A stretch of DNA of 64,000 nt from Lytechinus pictus (taxonomy: Eukaryota > Echinodermata > Echinoidea > Temnopleuroida > Toxopneustidae), in assembly GCF_037042905.1 (NCBI RefSeq), contig NW_026974141.1, forward strand, positions 4,580,001-4,644,000, written 5' to 3'. Positions 1-11,129 of the stretch are shown piece by piece. The translations under genes were made by a program, and so were the position numbers. Every line of letters starts with the position of its first letter. Position 1 is the stretch's first letter. The notes under the pieces are model-generated. The model was not told where the DNA came from. It searched no databases and saw only the letters and a program-made list of their open reading frames with translations.

Positions 1-890
1 TGAAGAGATATGATTGAATCTTCTACTAACTGTAATCCTCAGTTTTACGTATTCCTTATTTGGCGTCAAGCAGCAGTAGATAAATAATTAAAAAAAAGTC
101 ACTTCCCATGTGACATGGGTATACATGATTAGATTGCAGTCAATTATAGAGTGCCAGCCTGTGGCTTGTGGCGACAGTCTGCGTTTGCGGAGCGAGAGTG
201 GAATGGGGATGAAGAGGAGATGGGCGCAACCTTTCATGAAAAACTTGGGGGGGGGGGGCTTCTCAAAGGGTGCGTTGAAAGATGGGAGTCAAACTAAACG
301 CACACTTTCAAGTCAGCGGGGGGGGGGGGGGGGCGGCTTTCACACAAGGCTGTGTTGAGTATTTTTCTGAACTGGACATGTATAAATTATCTACAAATAA
401 CGAGCGTATGAAATTATCGAACCATAAATGTATACAAATACGGCTAGAATCCTTTTTTAATAATAAAAAACATAATCATATTTCATAGTTTTAAGCAAAT
501 AATTATTTCCGATATTTGTAAACATTACCATCAAACTATGAATCCCCTTTTCAAAACTCTAATACTCCCCACCCAGACGTCATAAGGCATGAGTAAAACT
601 AAAAAAGGATTGACTTTGTGTTTACTTGTGTAGTTGAGTGTGTTTTACATTTGCTCTTGAAGAAATTTGATAAACATGGAGGGTTCTCATTCTTTAAAAT
701 TAATAAACGGCAAAGCACAATGAGGGAAAATAACGCAGAATTGAACTGATGAGTTTGAGAACAGGGGCCCATTTAATAAAACGTGTTATCACAAATTTGC
801 TATTATAGTTTAAAGCTACTGCATTCAATTTAATCGGCTGATAATAAACTTGTTATACAAATTGTCCATTGAACAAATATGTACGGCCGT
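1..890. other. No gene seen; G-runs and a weak foldback
   Basis: No coding exon is supported. There are two long G-runs near 247 and 318, each followed by similar text (CTCAAAGGGTGCG / CGGCTTTCACAC). A degenerate foldback-like segment starting GGGGCCCATTT near 764 resembles the GGGGCCCGTTTCAT-type elements found elsewhere in the window, but its right end is unclear. The rest is AT-rich. Confidence 0.5.
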
Positions 891-1138
891 TACACTGTAA
901 AAGAATATATGGTAAAATTTTAACCAGCACGAGGGTAATTATGTGCCCCCTTGGGCAGTATTTTACCCAATGCGGGAGGCACATTGTCTGGTAAGATTAT
1001 AAAATAAGCAGCAATTACTTTAGAATGGGCAAAATTTTCATAACACTGGATAGATAAAATGCCCAAAGAAATGCCCAATGTTGGTTGAACACGTAATTAC
1101 CCTCATGTAGCATTTTTACCCAATATTTTTAGAGTGTA
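891..1138. mobile_element. MITE with TACACTSTAAAA termini (copy 1)
   Basis: The segment starts TACACTGTAAAAG and ends TTTTTAGAGTGTA, an imperfect terminal inverted repeat with TA at both outer edges. Internal text (TTTTACCCAAT, AATGCCCAATG) matches the element at 6758-6970, so this is a dispersed family. No ORF is inside. TA at both ends suggests a Tc1/mariner-type origin, which is inference. Confidence 0.65.
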
Positions 1139-1288
1139 GAGGAGGTTCCCGAAGTAACTCTGAAATGTGACAATTTTTCAGAGGGGGGCAGCGGCAGTCC
1201 CGAAGGAAAATGATTGCGTTCGGACCTTAGATTCACCAAATTTCTAATCGAAGGTGGTAAATACAACACAGGAAATGTAATTGTGGAG

Positions 1289-1602
1289 GCGCCGTATTCT
1301 AGTGGTTACGTCTCTCGTCTTTCAATCAGAGGGACGTGGGTTCGAATCCCAGTCATGGCGTGTTTTAATTCAGCAAGAATCTTACCCACATTGTGTTGCG
1401 CTCAACCCAGGTGAGGGGAATGGGTACCCAGCAGGATTAATTCATTGAATGCGCTGAGCGCTGCATAAAGCCGGGGTAATAATTATAACAATGCGCCTCG
1501 GAATAGATTATTTCGAGATAGATGGCGCTTTATAAATGCCTATTATTGTTATTGTTGTTATTATTATTATCATCATTATTATTATAATTATCATTATTAT
1601 TC
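1289..1602 (+). mobile_element. tRNA-derived SINE (copy 1)
   Basis: The head of about 75 bp is tRNA-like: a box A-like TAGTGGTTACGTCTCTCG and a canonical box B GGTTCGAATCCC, closing with ATGGCG that pairs loosely with the 5' GCGCCGT. A non-tRNA body follows (CCCAGGTGAGGGGAATGGG, GGTACCCAGCAGGATTAATTC) and the element ends in an (ATT)n-type tail around 1540-1602. A second full copy with the same body lies at 7043-7337 and a 3' fragment at 32955-33053. It is a retroposon rather than a functional tRNA because the anticodon arm is degenerate and the body is shared. Confidence 0.8.
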
Positions 1603-2515
1603 ATAAAAATAAGGAATTCCGGTCTTCGAGTGAGAAATCATTCAATAATACTAGTACTTGGTAAATGTGGACGTTATTGCGTGCGTACGGGCACGATGGG
1701 CCTCGCCCATCGAGCCTGAGATAGTTTTTGAACCATAAGGACTCGGGGTACTATTCCCGGCTTGTGACGTTATGGTGTCGGGATTCATGGCTAGTTTTGT
1801 CACATTGGTTGGAGCTTTCTTTGGTCACATGACGGGGTTCAGAGCAATTTCGAGTGTTATTATGACCGATATAACTGCTATGATAACAGTCTTCATGAAA
1901 CGAGACTAGGTCAGCTAACGAAGCTCATCAAGATGTTAACAATTAGTCGCCAGTTTGCTTGCGAATCATTTTTATTATTTTTTCAAATTATCTTTCCTTT
2001 TTTGGTTAATAAGACTTAAGAGACAAGAAGACGGTGACGACAGACGATATTTGCCATTCTTATTAGTAATTGATTAATTACATGATGAAACCCCGGGAGA
2101 CGCATGGCATGATTATAGCCTGTCTGGGTATATCCTAGTTGTGACACCCGTAGCAATGTCATCGCTTGCCTTGATGACAAACTTACATAGGAAGGGACAT
2201 AGGAACGATTTTCTAAGGAGTGCTGGTTTGTTAGGAGTATTTGACAAGCAAAGAAAGGGGGGGGGGGTGGATACTCCTGAATGAAGGTGCCTTTGGTCAA
2301 ACCCCGAAAAAAAAAACGCAAAATGAAACTTAGGGTGTACATTATACCATACCAATAACATTTCCAGGAGGTGCTTCAGCACCCCCGATGAACAGCAGAA
2401 AAAAGGGGAAGGGGAGGGGGTACTCCCGAAATGAAGGTGCTTTTGGTCAAACCCCGCAAAGGTAATTTTTGTGAAATAATCTTTTTGCACCACTTACTTT
2501 CATAATAAACCCCTC
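1603..2515. repeat. Intergenic; pair of G-rich repeats
   Basis: No gene is seen. Around 2255-2310 and 2405-2462 two related segments each run from a G-tract through ACTCC(C/T)GAA.TGAAGGTGC to TTTGGTCAAACCCCG, a direct repeat about 145 bp apart. Open frames across it on the minus strand are proline/phenylalanine-rich products of the G-tracts and are not believed. Confidence 0.5.
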
Positions 2516-2516
2516 A

Positions 2517-2912
2517 AAAAAGTTTGGAAATCTGTGTTTGGCCATTAATTTCTCCCAACTCCCAAATTTACACAATGCATATTTGATATCATTCAAAAGA
2601 TAATTTAATTTTCTTTAAGATGATACCATGCTTGTTATGATCATGCCATCAAGAAAAGAGCAGGATTCAAAAGTGTTGGATGGGGTCTGAATTGAAAAGC
2701 TGCAAAACAAGCAAAAAAAGTTTGGAAATCTGAGTTTGGCCTTTAATTTCTCCCAACTCCCAATTTTACACAATGCATATTTGATATCATTCAAAAGATC
2801 ATTTTAATTATCTTTAAAATAATACCATGCTTGTTATGACCATACCAAAACGCAAAGACCAGGATTCAAAAGTGTTGGGTGAGGTCTGAATTAAAAAGGT
2901 GCAAAACGAGCA
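2517..2912. repeat. Two-copy direct tandem repeat, about 197 bp
   Basis: The segment beginning AAAAAGTTTGGAAATCTG near 2517 is repeated from about 2714 with the same order of landmarks: TTAATTTCTCCCAACTCCCA, ACACAATGCATATTTGATAT, ATACCATGCTTGTTATGA, GATTCAAAAGTGTTGG. The copies differ by scattered substitutions, so this is not an assembly stutter. No coding potential. Confidence 0.8.
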
Positions 2913-3966
2913 GAAATAGTCACGAAGGGTCAATGCAAAACATGATTCTTTTGTCTGTGTCAACAGAGATGAAAATCCATTCAAATCAAGCCCCTGCTTC
3001 TGTAGTGATGGTTCTGTGAAATCAAACTTACCCTGCGAAACATATCTCATACATTTCCCTTGTACTTTTAAACAATTGAAATTAAACGGATACATTCAAA
3101 CATTTTGTAACAATTTTGCCACCCAAATTGAAATTTCAACACTTAGTAAGCACAACCTTTACCCTTTTGTGCCAACTGGAGCTGAGGACATAACTGAATC
3201 TGAACAAAAGTTTATATCAGACATATCCAGCATTTTTTCTTAAGGTTTTTATCATTTAAAGTGGGTCTACATTTCATTTTTCATTTAATATGTTTCTCCA
3301 CACTTTTCCTAAGCTTGACAATGATTAACAAAATGAAAATCAAGCCTAAGCCATTTCATGTAAATCACAGCTCAGTGTAAAGCAATATCGTCACGATGGC
3401 CTCGGTGTGTGGGGGAGTTGGGTGGGGCGCAATGCACTCTTCGAAGTGTTTTGGGCAAGAAAACAAGTTAAAAAAAGCTAAAATTATCTTTAAAAACAAT
3501 TCTACTAGCTAACTTCTACGTGTTCTTTATGATGGTCTACTTTTATTCGCAAAACTATTTCAAAGTTCTGCGCAAATAATTTTTCACTAACTTTTCAAAA
3601 GAAAGTGGTGCTCACTCAAGCGGAATTTTTTTTGGACAGTTATATCGTCATTTGCTTAAATGGATATGCACCAATGTAAAAATGTGGAAAAATATTTAGG
3701 ATATTACAAATGTATAATTTTACAGGATTTTTTCGAAGTGTAGACTTTTTTTATACGCACTGTGTAGTACCACTGTATGATTTGTCCGAAGCAATATCAC
3801 TATAATATGTACTAGTATTACTATGAGCCTTATTGCATTAAACGGGTTAATACACAAGATTTGAGATTTGAGCACAGAATCTGTTATTTTAATTTTTGTT
3901 CGAATGTTTCTTCATCAAATGTTCTGCGCATTATTTTGTTTATCTCTTTTTAGAAAGAGTAGATGT
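2913..3966. other. Intergenic, nothing recognised
   Basis: AT-rich unique-looking sequence. A 75-codon open frame near 3016-3243 has no recognisable domain and no splice-site support. I see no RNA gene or element ends here. Confidence 0.5.
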
Positions 3967-4486
3967 TTAAAGGTAAAGTCCATCCCAGGAAAATGGTGAC
4001 TCGAATTAATAGAGAAAAATCAAAGTAGCATAGTGCTGAAAATTTCTTCAAAATCGGATGTAAAATAAGAAAGTTATGACATTTTAAAGTTTCGCTTATT
4101 TTTCACAAAACAGTAATATGCATAACTAGGTGAGTCAGTCGATGATGTCCATCACTCACTATTTCTTTTGATTTTTATTGTTTGAATAATACAATATTTC
4201 ATTTTTTATAGATTTGACAATAAGGACCAACTTGACTGAACCATATAGTATTAAACAATGCTAATTCCACATGTTTAGGGAGGAATTAATCATTGTATCA
4301 CTTGACAATAGAATATTTCGTATTTCATATAAGAAAATACAAAAGAAATAGTGAGTGGATGACGTCATAGTCTCCTCATTTGCATGCCAGCCAGGATGTG
4401 CATATAACTGTGAAATTGAGGGAAACTTTAAAATGTCATAACTTTGAAATTTTGAAAACATACATTGTTTTACTTTTAAAGATAAT
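3967..4486. mobile_element. MITE of the TTTAAAGGTMAAGTCC family
   Basis: The left end TTTAAAGGTAAAGTCCATCC matches, inverted, the right end TTTACTTTTAAA near 4475-4486. Internal text (AAAATCGGATGTAAAATAAGAA, split here by position 4055-4080) is shared with the element at 26163-26645. It also contains an inner inverted pair, CATCACTCACTATTTCTTTT near 4148 and AAAAGAAATAGTGAGTG near 4341. No ORF. Confidence 0.55.
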
Positions 4487-4754
4487 GAAAACTACGAAAA
4501 GTGTGTACAGAATCATTTCAAGTCACTTGTAAAAAAAAAATAATGATAAAAAAGTCCTCATGAGCAGCTCCGTCAATCGCTCCCTCGCTCTTGCCCCCCC
4601 CCCCCGAAAAAAAATCCGCATACAAACATTGTTTAAAAAGGATAGCTGGAAATCATTTTGGAGAGGAAAAAAAATCATTTTATTCGCTTTTGGCGCCGTT
4701 GAAGTAAAATATGTGCGTCGCTCGGCAGCGAGCCCCCCCCCCCCTTCGCCAAAG

Positions 4755-4975
4755 GGTGCCGATAATTGGGCACTAATGGAAAGTGTGTGTCGGCACTATC
4801 GGCTTTGATGGTCACTATCAGAGTATTAATTATTTGTTAACAAATTACTTTGGCCAATATGTGTTTACGGGGTATAGCTAAGTCCGTTCGTGTATCGTGG
4901 TGAAATCAAAGTAAATTACTGATATGGTTATTCATTAAGAAACTGTAAAGTTAAAGGAAGTAAAACATGAGCTGT
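4755..4975. repeat. Dispersed repeat shared with 11287-11505
   Basis: The segment shares an ordered series of blocks with 11287-11505: TGGAAAGTG.GTGTCG, TTTTGA.GGTCA, ATGTATCGTGGTGAAAT, AAAGTAAATTA, GGTTATTCATTAAGAAA, GTAAAGTTAAAG.AAGTAAAACAT. Two diverged copies lie 6.5 kb apart in the same orientation. I cannot assign it to a known element. Confidence 0.6.
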
Positions 4976-5025
4976 TTTGTATTTGAATTTCAAACCTACT
5001 TCATCTTCACGGACGAAGATTTTGC

Positions 5026-5626
5026 TTAAAGGGGAATCCAGCCATGGCCATAAAATGTTGTGTTGGGAAGGAGAAAAATAAATTAAACAGAATGGTGAAA
5101 GTTTGAAAGAAATCGGACAAGCAATAAGAAAGTTATAGCTGCTTTAAAATTGAGATCACTAATACTATGTAGATTTCAAATTGGCAACTGGGTAAGTAAA
5201 TTATGACAAGGGGCAAGGACAACTTTCCCATAGGCCATGTCCTTTATTATCAGGGATTTGTGGTTTTCTCCTAAGGACCCATTCCCCTGGGGCAGTAATC
5301 TAAATATAACCCAGGTAGTATATTGTTTATGTCCTCATGAAAGAAAAATATAATTTGAAATTAAACTTTTGGGAAAATTCACATTTTAGCCATATTATGT
5401 ATTGTAGTACATGGAAGAGTAGTTCTTGCCTTACATCACTATGACATCCCATATGTGGCCAATTTCAAGTCTCTATGGGTATAGTGATTACCAACATTTA
5501 CAACTTTTAAAAATTCATAACTTTCTTGATGTTTGTCCAATATTGTTCAACTTTCACCTATCAACTTGTCTGATTTTTCTTTTCCTTATAAAAACAAGTT
5601 TTTATTAGGGTTGGATTCCCCTTTAA
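5026..5626. mobile_element. MITE with TTAAAGGGGAATCCA termini (copy 1)
   Basis: Starts TTAAAGGGGAATCCAGCC and ends GGGTTGGATTCCCCTTTAA, a clear terminal inverted repeat. A nearly identical full-length copy in the same orientation lies at 47398-48002 with only scattered differences, so the family was active recently. No transposase ORF. A related right end occurs near 32760-32797 inside TIGAR intron 4. Confidence 0.85.
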
Positions 5627-5828
5627 GTCCGTCCGTTACCAACCGACATAGATATATATTAAGATTAAATCAAAGTAACAACACATATTCAATATAATAC
5701 AGACATATCAATGGTATTTTATAACAAATATTGAAGATAAATTTACACAAAACCAAAGTGAGTTGCAATTATATTATCTATGTTACTTTCCTATAACATT
5801 CAAGCATATGAGTAAAATATTAAGAATC

Positions 5829-5987
5829 GGGGTGCCTTTCGTGAAAGGACTTTTCGGACGATTTATCCAACAGGACCCATTCTATTCGACAGTTGCCATA
5901 GAAACAGTGCTCCTTAGCCAATCAACAGCAAGAAAAGTTGTCAGATTTGACAACCTGTCGGACAAAAGTGTTGATGAAACACTCCCC
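5829..5987. mobile_element. Short foldback MITE with central CCAAT motif
   Basis: An element of about 160 bp running GGGGTGCCTTTCGTGAAAGG to GTTGATGAAACACTCCCC. It shares GACAGTT.CCATAG.AACAGT, AGCCAATCAAC and a terminal GATGAAAC.CTCCCC with copies at 21675-21843 and 29669-29827. The central AGCCAATCA matches the CCAAT-box consensus. Confidence 0.7.
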
Positions 5988-6757
5988 TGGACTTCTGCCT
6001 GTGAATTCTGCAGAAAATATTACATTGTAATATCAATTCACTTGTTGACTGCCGAATTCTGTCTCTCCAATTGGTTTCAGTAGGCAATAGTTTGATCTGT
6101 ATATTTTTACTATCCATATAACAATTAGTTCGATCCAAGCATTCGGATCGACCTGGCATGAGAATGGGATGTAGGCCGAATAAATAAAACTGTACATGAA
6201 AAAAAAGGGTCATCTTCGCTTTATTACGAATTCTAAATTATGCATTAAATAATAATTGCGTCCATTCGTTCACATTCAATATGGGAAACACAAAATATAC
6301 AAACTTTGTTTTTGATGGACCCCCAATTCCCATACACATATAATATGTATTTTAAACGATTTTATAGCTTTTGGTACGATTTACTTTATCATACTATACT
6401 TCAATCATCATACTACGGTTATTGAAGATTAAATATGAAAAATGAAATTTTGATGTTTGAGATTTCATTTTAAACACTCATTTGAAGTGTTAAGCAATTA
6501 ATGCAAAGTTTATATAGTAAAAAGCGTTGTATACAATTTAAAACAGCATGCTTACTGTATATTAAGTACAATATGAAGCTGGAATAATTTTGCACTTGCT
6601 TATGTTGTTGACATGGAATTGAAATAAAATCTAAATGTCCTGATGAATCTTGCAATCTTGTTAGAGAAGCAACCAAGCTACACGTGAGAACAGGCTTTTT
6701 TAAACAATTCTTTTATTCAAAATGGAGGGGAGAATACACATAGAGAGTGGGATAGAT
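5988..6757. other. Intergenic, nothing recognised
   Basis: AT-rich sequence. Open frames of 60-90 codons here are short, compositionally biased and lack splice-site or domain support. Confidence 0.5.
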
Positions 6758-6970
6758 TACACTCTAAAAACAGAGAGTAAAAAAAGAAATGCCCAATATC
6801 ATGAATATTGGGTGGAAAGGGAACCTGCATAATATTGGGCAAATGCATGATTGAAGGGTAATTTTCGATGAAACATTGCGTAAAATTTACAAAATATTCG
6901 CTACCCTTTTACCCAACAAACATGGATGTTCCCATTTTACCCAATATTGGGTTAACTTTTTTAGAGTGTA
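6758..6970. mobile_element. MITE with TACACTCTAAAAA termini (copy 2)
   Basis: Left end TACACTCTAAAAAC and right end TTTTTTAGAGTGTA form a near-perfect inverted repeat bounded by TA on each side. Several TTGGGT/ACCCAATAT blocks inside match the 891-1138 copy. No ORF; non-autonomous. Confidence 0.8.
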
Positions 6971-7042
6971 CTCTATTCAAGGGATCGCAGTCCGAACATC
7001 AAACAAGTGGAATGCCTCTGGCTGTCTTACCTGCATCACGCG

Positions 7043-7337
7043 ATTCAATGGATTAGTGGATTAGTCTTCGGACTTTGAAACAGAGGGTCGTGGGTTCGAA
7101 TCCCAGCCATGGCGTAATTTCCTTCGGCAAGAAATTTATCCACATTGTGCTGCACTCGACCCAGGTGAGGTAAATGGGTACCCGGCAGGATTAATTCCTT
7201 GAATGCTTGAGCGCCTAGGCAGCCCAGCTACAGCCGGGGTAATAATAGCAGGGCCCGCTGGGAGAACAGTTTTCGGAACTGAAGCGGCTACCCTGGGTAA
7301 ATATACCGCTATTATTATTATTATTATTATTATTATT
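7043..7337 (+). mobile_element. tRNA-derived SINE (copy 2)
   Basis: The tRNA-like head has box A-like TAGTGGATTAGTCTTCGGAC and box B GGTTCGAATCCC. The body shares CATTGTGCTGCACTCGACCC, AGGTGAGGTAAATGGGTACC and CCGGCAGGATTAATTCCTTG with copy 1. It then has an extra 3' block (CAGGGCCCGCTGGGAGAACA onward) and an (ATT)n tail at about 7311-7336. The tail abuts the truncated end of the element at 7338-8609, so the SINE probably inserted there. Confidence 0.82.
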
Positions 7338-8609
7338 CAATATAGCAGCAGTGCTGACTTTGAAAACTACTATAATAATAATTATTCACAAAAAACACCA
7401 TTCATATAATGATACAATACTACGTTCATTGACATTTGACCTTGATCATATGAGCTAAAACTTGTCAGTGACACTTGATTACCCCTATATCCACATTTCA
7501 TACACTATATCTATAAACTTTGATAGTTATGACAGCAATCTAATAATTACCTCTAAAATGGCCAAAGTTCAATGACCTTAAATGACCTTTGACTTTGGTC
7601 ATGTGACCTGAAACTCGCATGAGATGTTCAGTGATACTTGATAACTCTTATGTCCAAGTTTTATGAACTAGAACAATATACTTACAGAGTTATGATGGTA
7701 ATTCAACAAATACCCCCAACATGGCCAAAGTCCATTGACCTTTGACCGTGGTCATGTGACCTGAAACTCGCACAAGATGTTCAGTGATACTTGGTTACTC
7801 TTTTGTAAACGTTTTATGAACTAGACCAATACACTTACAGAGCTATGATGGTAATTCAACAAATACCCCCAACATGGCAAAAGTTCATTGACCTTAAATG
7901 ACCTTTGACCTTGGTCATGTTACCTGAAACTCGGCGGGATGTTTAAAGATACTTGATTACTCTTATGTCAAAGTTTCATGAATCAGATCCATAAACTTTC
8001 AAAGTTATGATGGTAATTCAACAGATACCCATTATAGCCAAAGTTCATTGACCCTAAATGACCTTTGACCTTAATCATGTGACCTGAAACTTACACAGAA
8101 ATTTTAGTGATATTTAATTACTATTATGTTTAAGTTTCATGAATCAGATCTATAAACTTTGAAAGTTATGATGGTAATTCAACAGATACCCCCATTTGGC
8201 CAAAGTTCATTGACCCTAAATGACCTTTGACCTTGGTAATGTAACGTGAAACTCAAACAGATTGTTCAGTAATACTTGATTAATCTTATGTCCAAGTTTC
8301 ATGAAACTTTAAGTTATGATCACATTACAAAAACCTCACCTTAGGTTAAGATTTTGATGTTGATTCCCCCAACATGGTCTAAGTTCATTGACCCTAAATG
8401 ACCCTTGGCCTTGGTCATGTGACCTTAAACTCAGGCAGAATGTTTTGTAATACCTGATTACCCTTAATGGCCAAGTTTCATGAACTAGGTCCATATACTT
8501 TCTAAGTTATGCTGTCATTTCAAAAACTTAACCTTCGGTTAAGATTTGGTGTTGACGCCGTCGTCGGAAAAGCGGCGCCTATAGTCTCACTCTGCTATGC
8601 AGGTGAGAC
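7338..8609 (-). mobile_element. GTCTCGCCTGCAT element with internal tandem repeats carrying DR1 sites (copy 1)
   Basis: This is the reverse orientation of the full element at 52011-53008. The right end ...CTCTGCTATGCAGGTGAGAC and the GACGCCGTCGTCGGAAAAGC block match that copy inverted; the left end begins at AATATAGCAGCAGTGCT and lacks the terminal GTCTCGCC, replaced by the SINE tail. The middle is about seven units of roughly 160 bp, each with GGCCAAAGTTCATTGACC, a TGACCTTTGACC-type block and TCATGTGACCTGAAACTC. Four units hold a perfect TGACCTTTGACC. Confidence 0.8.
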
Positions 8610-8625
8610 AAAAATTATTCATCGT

Positions 8626-9042
8626 AAGGCGACCGCACACCTTACGATTGGTCTGCGACCCGATTTCAGAATAAAATTTTGTAGAATTTGATGCTAATAT
8701 TGAGACTTGGAATATCTTACTGTGTAATGTTCGAAATCATCGTACGAATACCTATGTTCAAATCTGTGACTATGCTATCATCCTTCTTAGAATAAAAGCG
8801 AATTTAATATCTAGTCGTAATGACGTCATAGCAGTCGTACGATTGGCTACGATTTCAAACTAATTTGGCCTTTACTCCAAAATAAAGGTTTGCAATCTTT
8901 CAAAATGGATATATTAGTATTCTTTCAATTAATTTTAACCTCAAATAAAATGATATGTTCCATTCACATTTTCAGAAAATGAGCAAAGTGCGATTTGTTC
9001 CAGAATCGGATCGCGAACAGTCGTAAGGTGTGCGGTGGCCTT
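8626..9042. mobile_element. MITE with 45-50 bp terminal inverted repeats
   Basis: The left end AAGGCGACCGCACACCTTAC is mirrored by the right end GTAAGGTGTGCGGTGGCCTT. The inverted similarity extends inward through CGATTGGTCTGCGACCCGAT and ATCGGATCGCGAACAGTCG. About 417 bp with no ORF. The superfamily is not determined. Confidence 0.8.
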
Positions 9043-9489
9043 TATAAGCAGCGAGTGAAATCCCATCAGTGAAAATAACGGCGTTGTATTCACAGAGGTG
9101 AGGTCAATACCTAGAACAATACAAATGTGATCCAACCAGTTTTGGTAACGTGAAGACATTTTGACCTTGTACTGATTCGAACCTATATTGTGAAGACATT
9201 CAAGGAGAGAAAGAGGGCGGGAAAAATTGACAAGTCTAAATGAACGAGGAGGGGTTATATCTACCAATATTTCATAGCATATGTTGTCATATTAAATACA
9301 CCTAAATCAGGAATGCAAGTAATTCGTACGAGGCCGTTTGATTTATTTCACTCTGTAAAATAGAAATTCCCAATGACAACAAAATAGTGTAATATACGTG
9401 TATTTGTAGAAAAGAATACATTCACTATATATTCGCATTTAAATCTTCGTGCTAAACCACGCTGACCATGGATTTCTTTACCTGCACAG

Positions 9490-9710
9490 AAGACTGATTG
9501 TTCCATGTGGTCCAAAGAGTACTGGATCGGGCTTCACCATGCAGCCCGACCCACGAGGTCCTTTTCTTTGGTCCGATCATACACCGGTCACCTACATGAA
9601 CTGGTGTGAGGATGAACCAAACGATGGCGGGGGAGAAGACTGCGTGATGTACATGCCAAAGCTTTCAGGATGGAATGACATAGATTGCAATCGAAGATTT
9701 CCCTTTGTCT
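9490..9710 (+). pseudogene. C-type lectin domain exon, frameshifted fragment
   Basis: Second half of a C-type lectin-like domain. After an acceptor-like TTTCTTTACCTGCACAG, one frame reads WSKEYWIGLH (9510-9543), the usual core strand before the long loop. A one-base shift is then needed to reach the frame reading FLWSDHTPVTYMNW, EDEPNDGGGEDC and GWNDIDCNRRFPFVC. The EPN motif and WND are the calcium/mannose-type ligand residues of this family, and the cysteines fit the conserved pair. A donor-like TCT|GTAAGC follows at 9711. No partner exons for the N-terminal half are seen upstream, where only transposons lie. The frameshift and missing exons suggest a decayed or misassembled gene. Soluble lectins of this class are expanded in sea urchin immunity; the role here is inference. 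Confidence 0.6.
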
Positions 9711-10479
9711 GTAAGCTTTCTGCTTCATGTGACTGGCGATGATAAATGGCGAGATTTCATACCGCCAGTGCGGAACGAAATCAAGAACACGGTAAATGTA
9801 TTGAAAAAGCCGTTCATATATGACAATGGATAGCTTGGAGGTCTTTGTCGAAAACTTGTGAACCATAACAGCAGTTTCGTCCTACGTTTCAGAGGTGACG
9901 TAAAACTGCAAACTATGTCGTTTCTCTCTCTCTTCCTTCATCTTTGTCCTTCCATTTCATCTGCCATCACACTTATTTTTGTTATCTTTCTTTCTCTTTC
10001 ATCCACACAGGTGCACCAGTCTTCTCGGTTACATTTCTTTTCACTTTCCATCCATCATTTCCGTACTCGATCCATCACAATAGCATTTTAGGATTTTTTT
10101 CTCGTTATTGCATTTATACTCCTACCTACAAATCTGTCTTTTAAATTTTATTCTTTGAGGAATCCATACTCAATAAGCCCTGCTTTTTAGTGGAACCCTC
10201 CATTTCCTCAACATTTATTTAAATAGTAAAGATGAATAAAAGAAATCATATGCAAAATACAGTTATTATTATGATTATCTAGTTCATTGTAAATATCATT
10301 CTTAATATCATTATCATATTGTTTAGTGTCTATTGTAAAGATTTATTCATCTATGTCATATGGTCATACTGTATATACTTGAATATTCATTGATATCTTT
10401 GTAATGATTTCTTTTAATGTTACAATGTAAATTGACTAGTGTTGAAATGAAAATAAACCAAACTGAAACTGAAGTATTA
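9711..10479 (+). other. Downstream of lectin exon; possible retroelement tail
   Basis: A polypyrimidine-rich acceptor (TTTCATCCACACAG at about 10000-10010) could join the lectin donor to a short tail reading APVFSVTF before further residues and a stop, but this has no family support. At 10440-10475 the text GAAATGAAAATAAACCAAAC followed by TGAAACTGAA looks like a LINE-type 3' tail with a short simple repeat. Confidence 0.35.
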
Positions 10480-10673
10480 TAGTCCTGGACGAAACCAATG
10501 TTTTGATTCACCAATTTTCGGCAAAGACTTCTTGGTTGTTCTTTGTTATGAAGGGTATTTGACAATATATTTTCAATGTTCTTGAAAACGTTCGGCGTCG
10601 ATGCGGTGTGCAAACTCCCTAATAACTCAATAGATTCCAAGACACGATCGCGGGTGGCTATGCAGATGAGGAA
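10480..10673 (-). other. Unidentified protein-like open stretch
   Basis: On the minus strand an open frame follows an acceptor-like CTCATCTGCATAG at about 10657-10670. It reads RDRVLESIELLGSLHTAS, then PNVFKNIENILSNTL and RKLVNQNIGFVQDYNT, an ordinary-looking helical protein composition unlike nearby noise. It then runs into the apparent retroelement tail at 10440-10475. I do not recognise the family. It may be a single exon of a decayed gene or chance. Confidence 0.25.
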
Positions 10674-11129
10674 TTAACATGGTACAGAAGATTTTGTCGA
10701 ATATGAAAACTTCAATGAACAGGTTTTTTTTTTAATTTAAGAAGTTGCTATCCCTGAGTTCGGTCGTTTCTGCAGTGTCAATTTTTGTGAGATGTTCTTT
10801 TTGCACTTCTATAAATCTCATTATATAGCTATTGCTAAGGACAAAGGACCAGCTCAATCCAAGGTCGAATCATTTTCAATACAGTCAAGATATAGTGTAA
10901 ACAAGATTTCATTTTGACCAACGTAACACATGCATCATTATGATTCAACATTTAGATCATGATGACCATGATGAAAATAATAAATAACTGATAATAAAAT
11001 AATTTCTATCACACACCCATACATAAAAATAAACGATTGGAGAATCAAAACAAAGATTAGGTTTTTTTATGTCAATAGTATTACAAAATAAGTATTAAAC
11101 AAAACGAATAAATATGCATGGCTGTTTAT

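Noticed and set aside
1289..1365. A functional tRNA gene suggested by boxes A and B
   Set aside because: Anticodon arm is not intact and the downstream body is shared with another copy, so it is a SINE head.
5763..6083. 106-codon ORF and its antisense partner
   Set aside because: Covers a short foldback MITE that recurs at other sites without conserving the frame.
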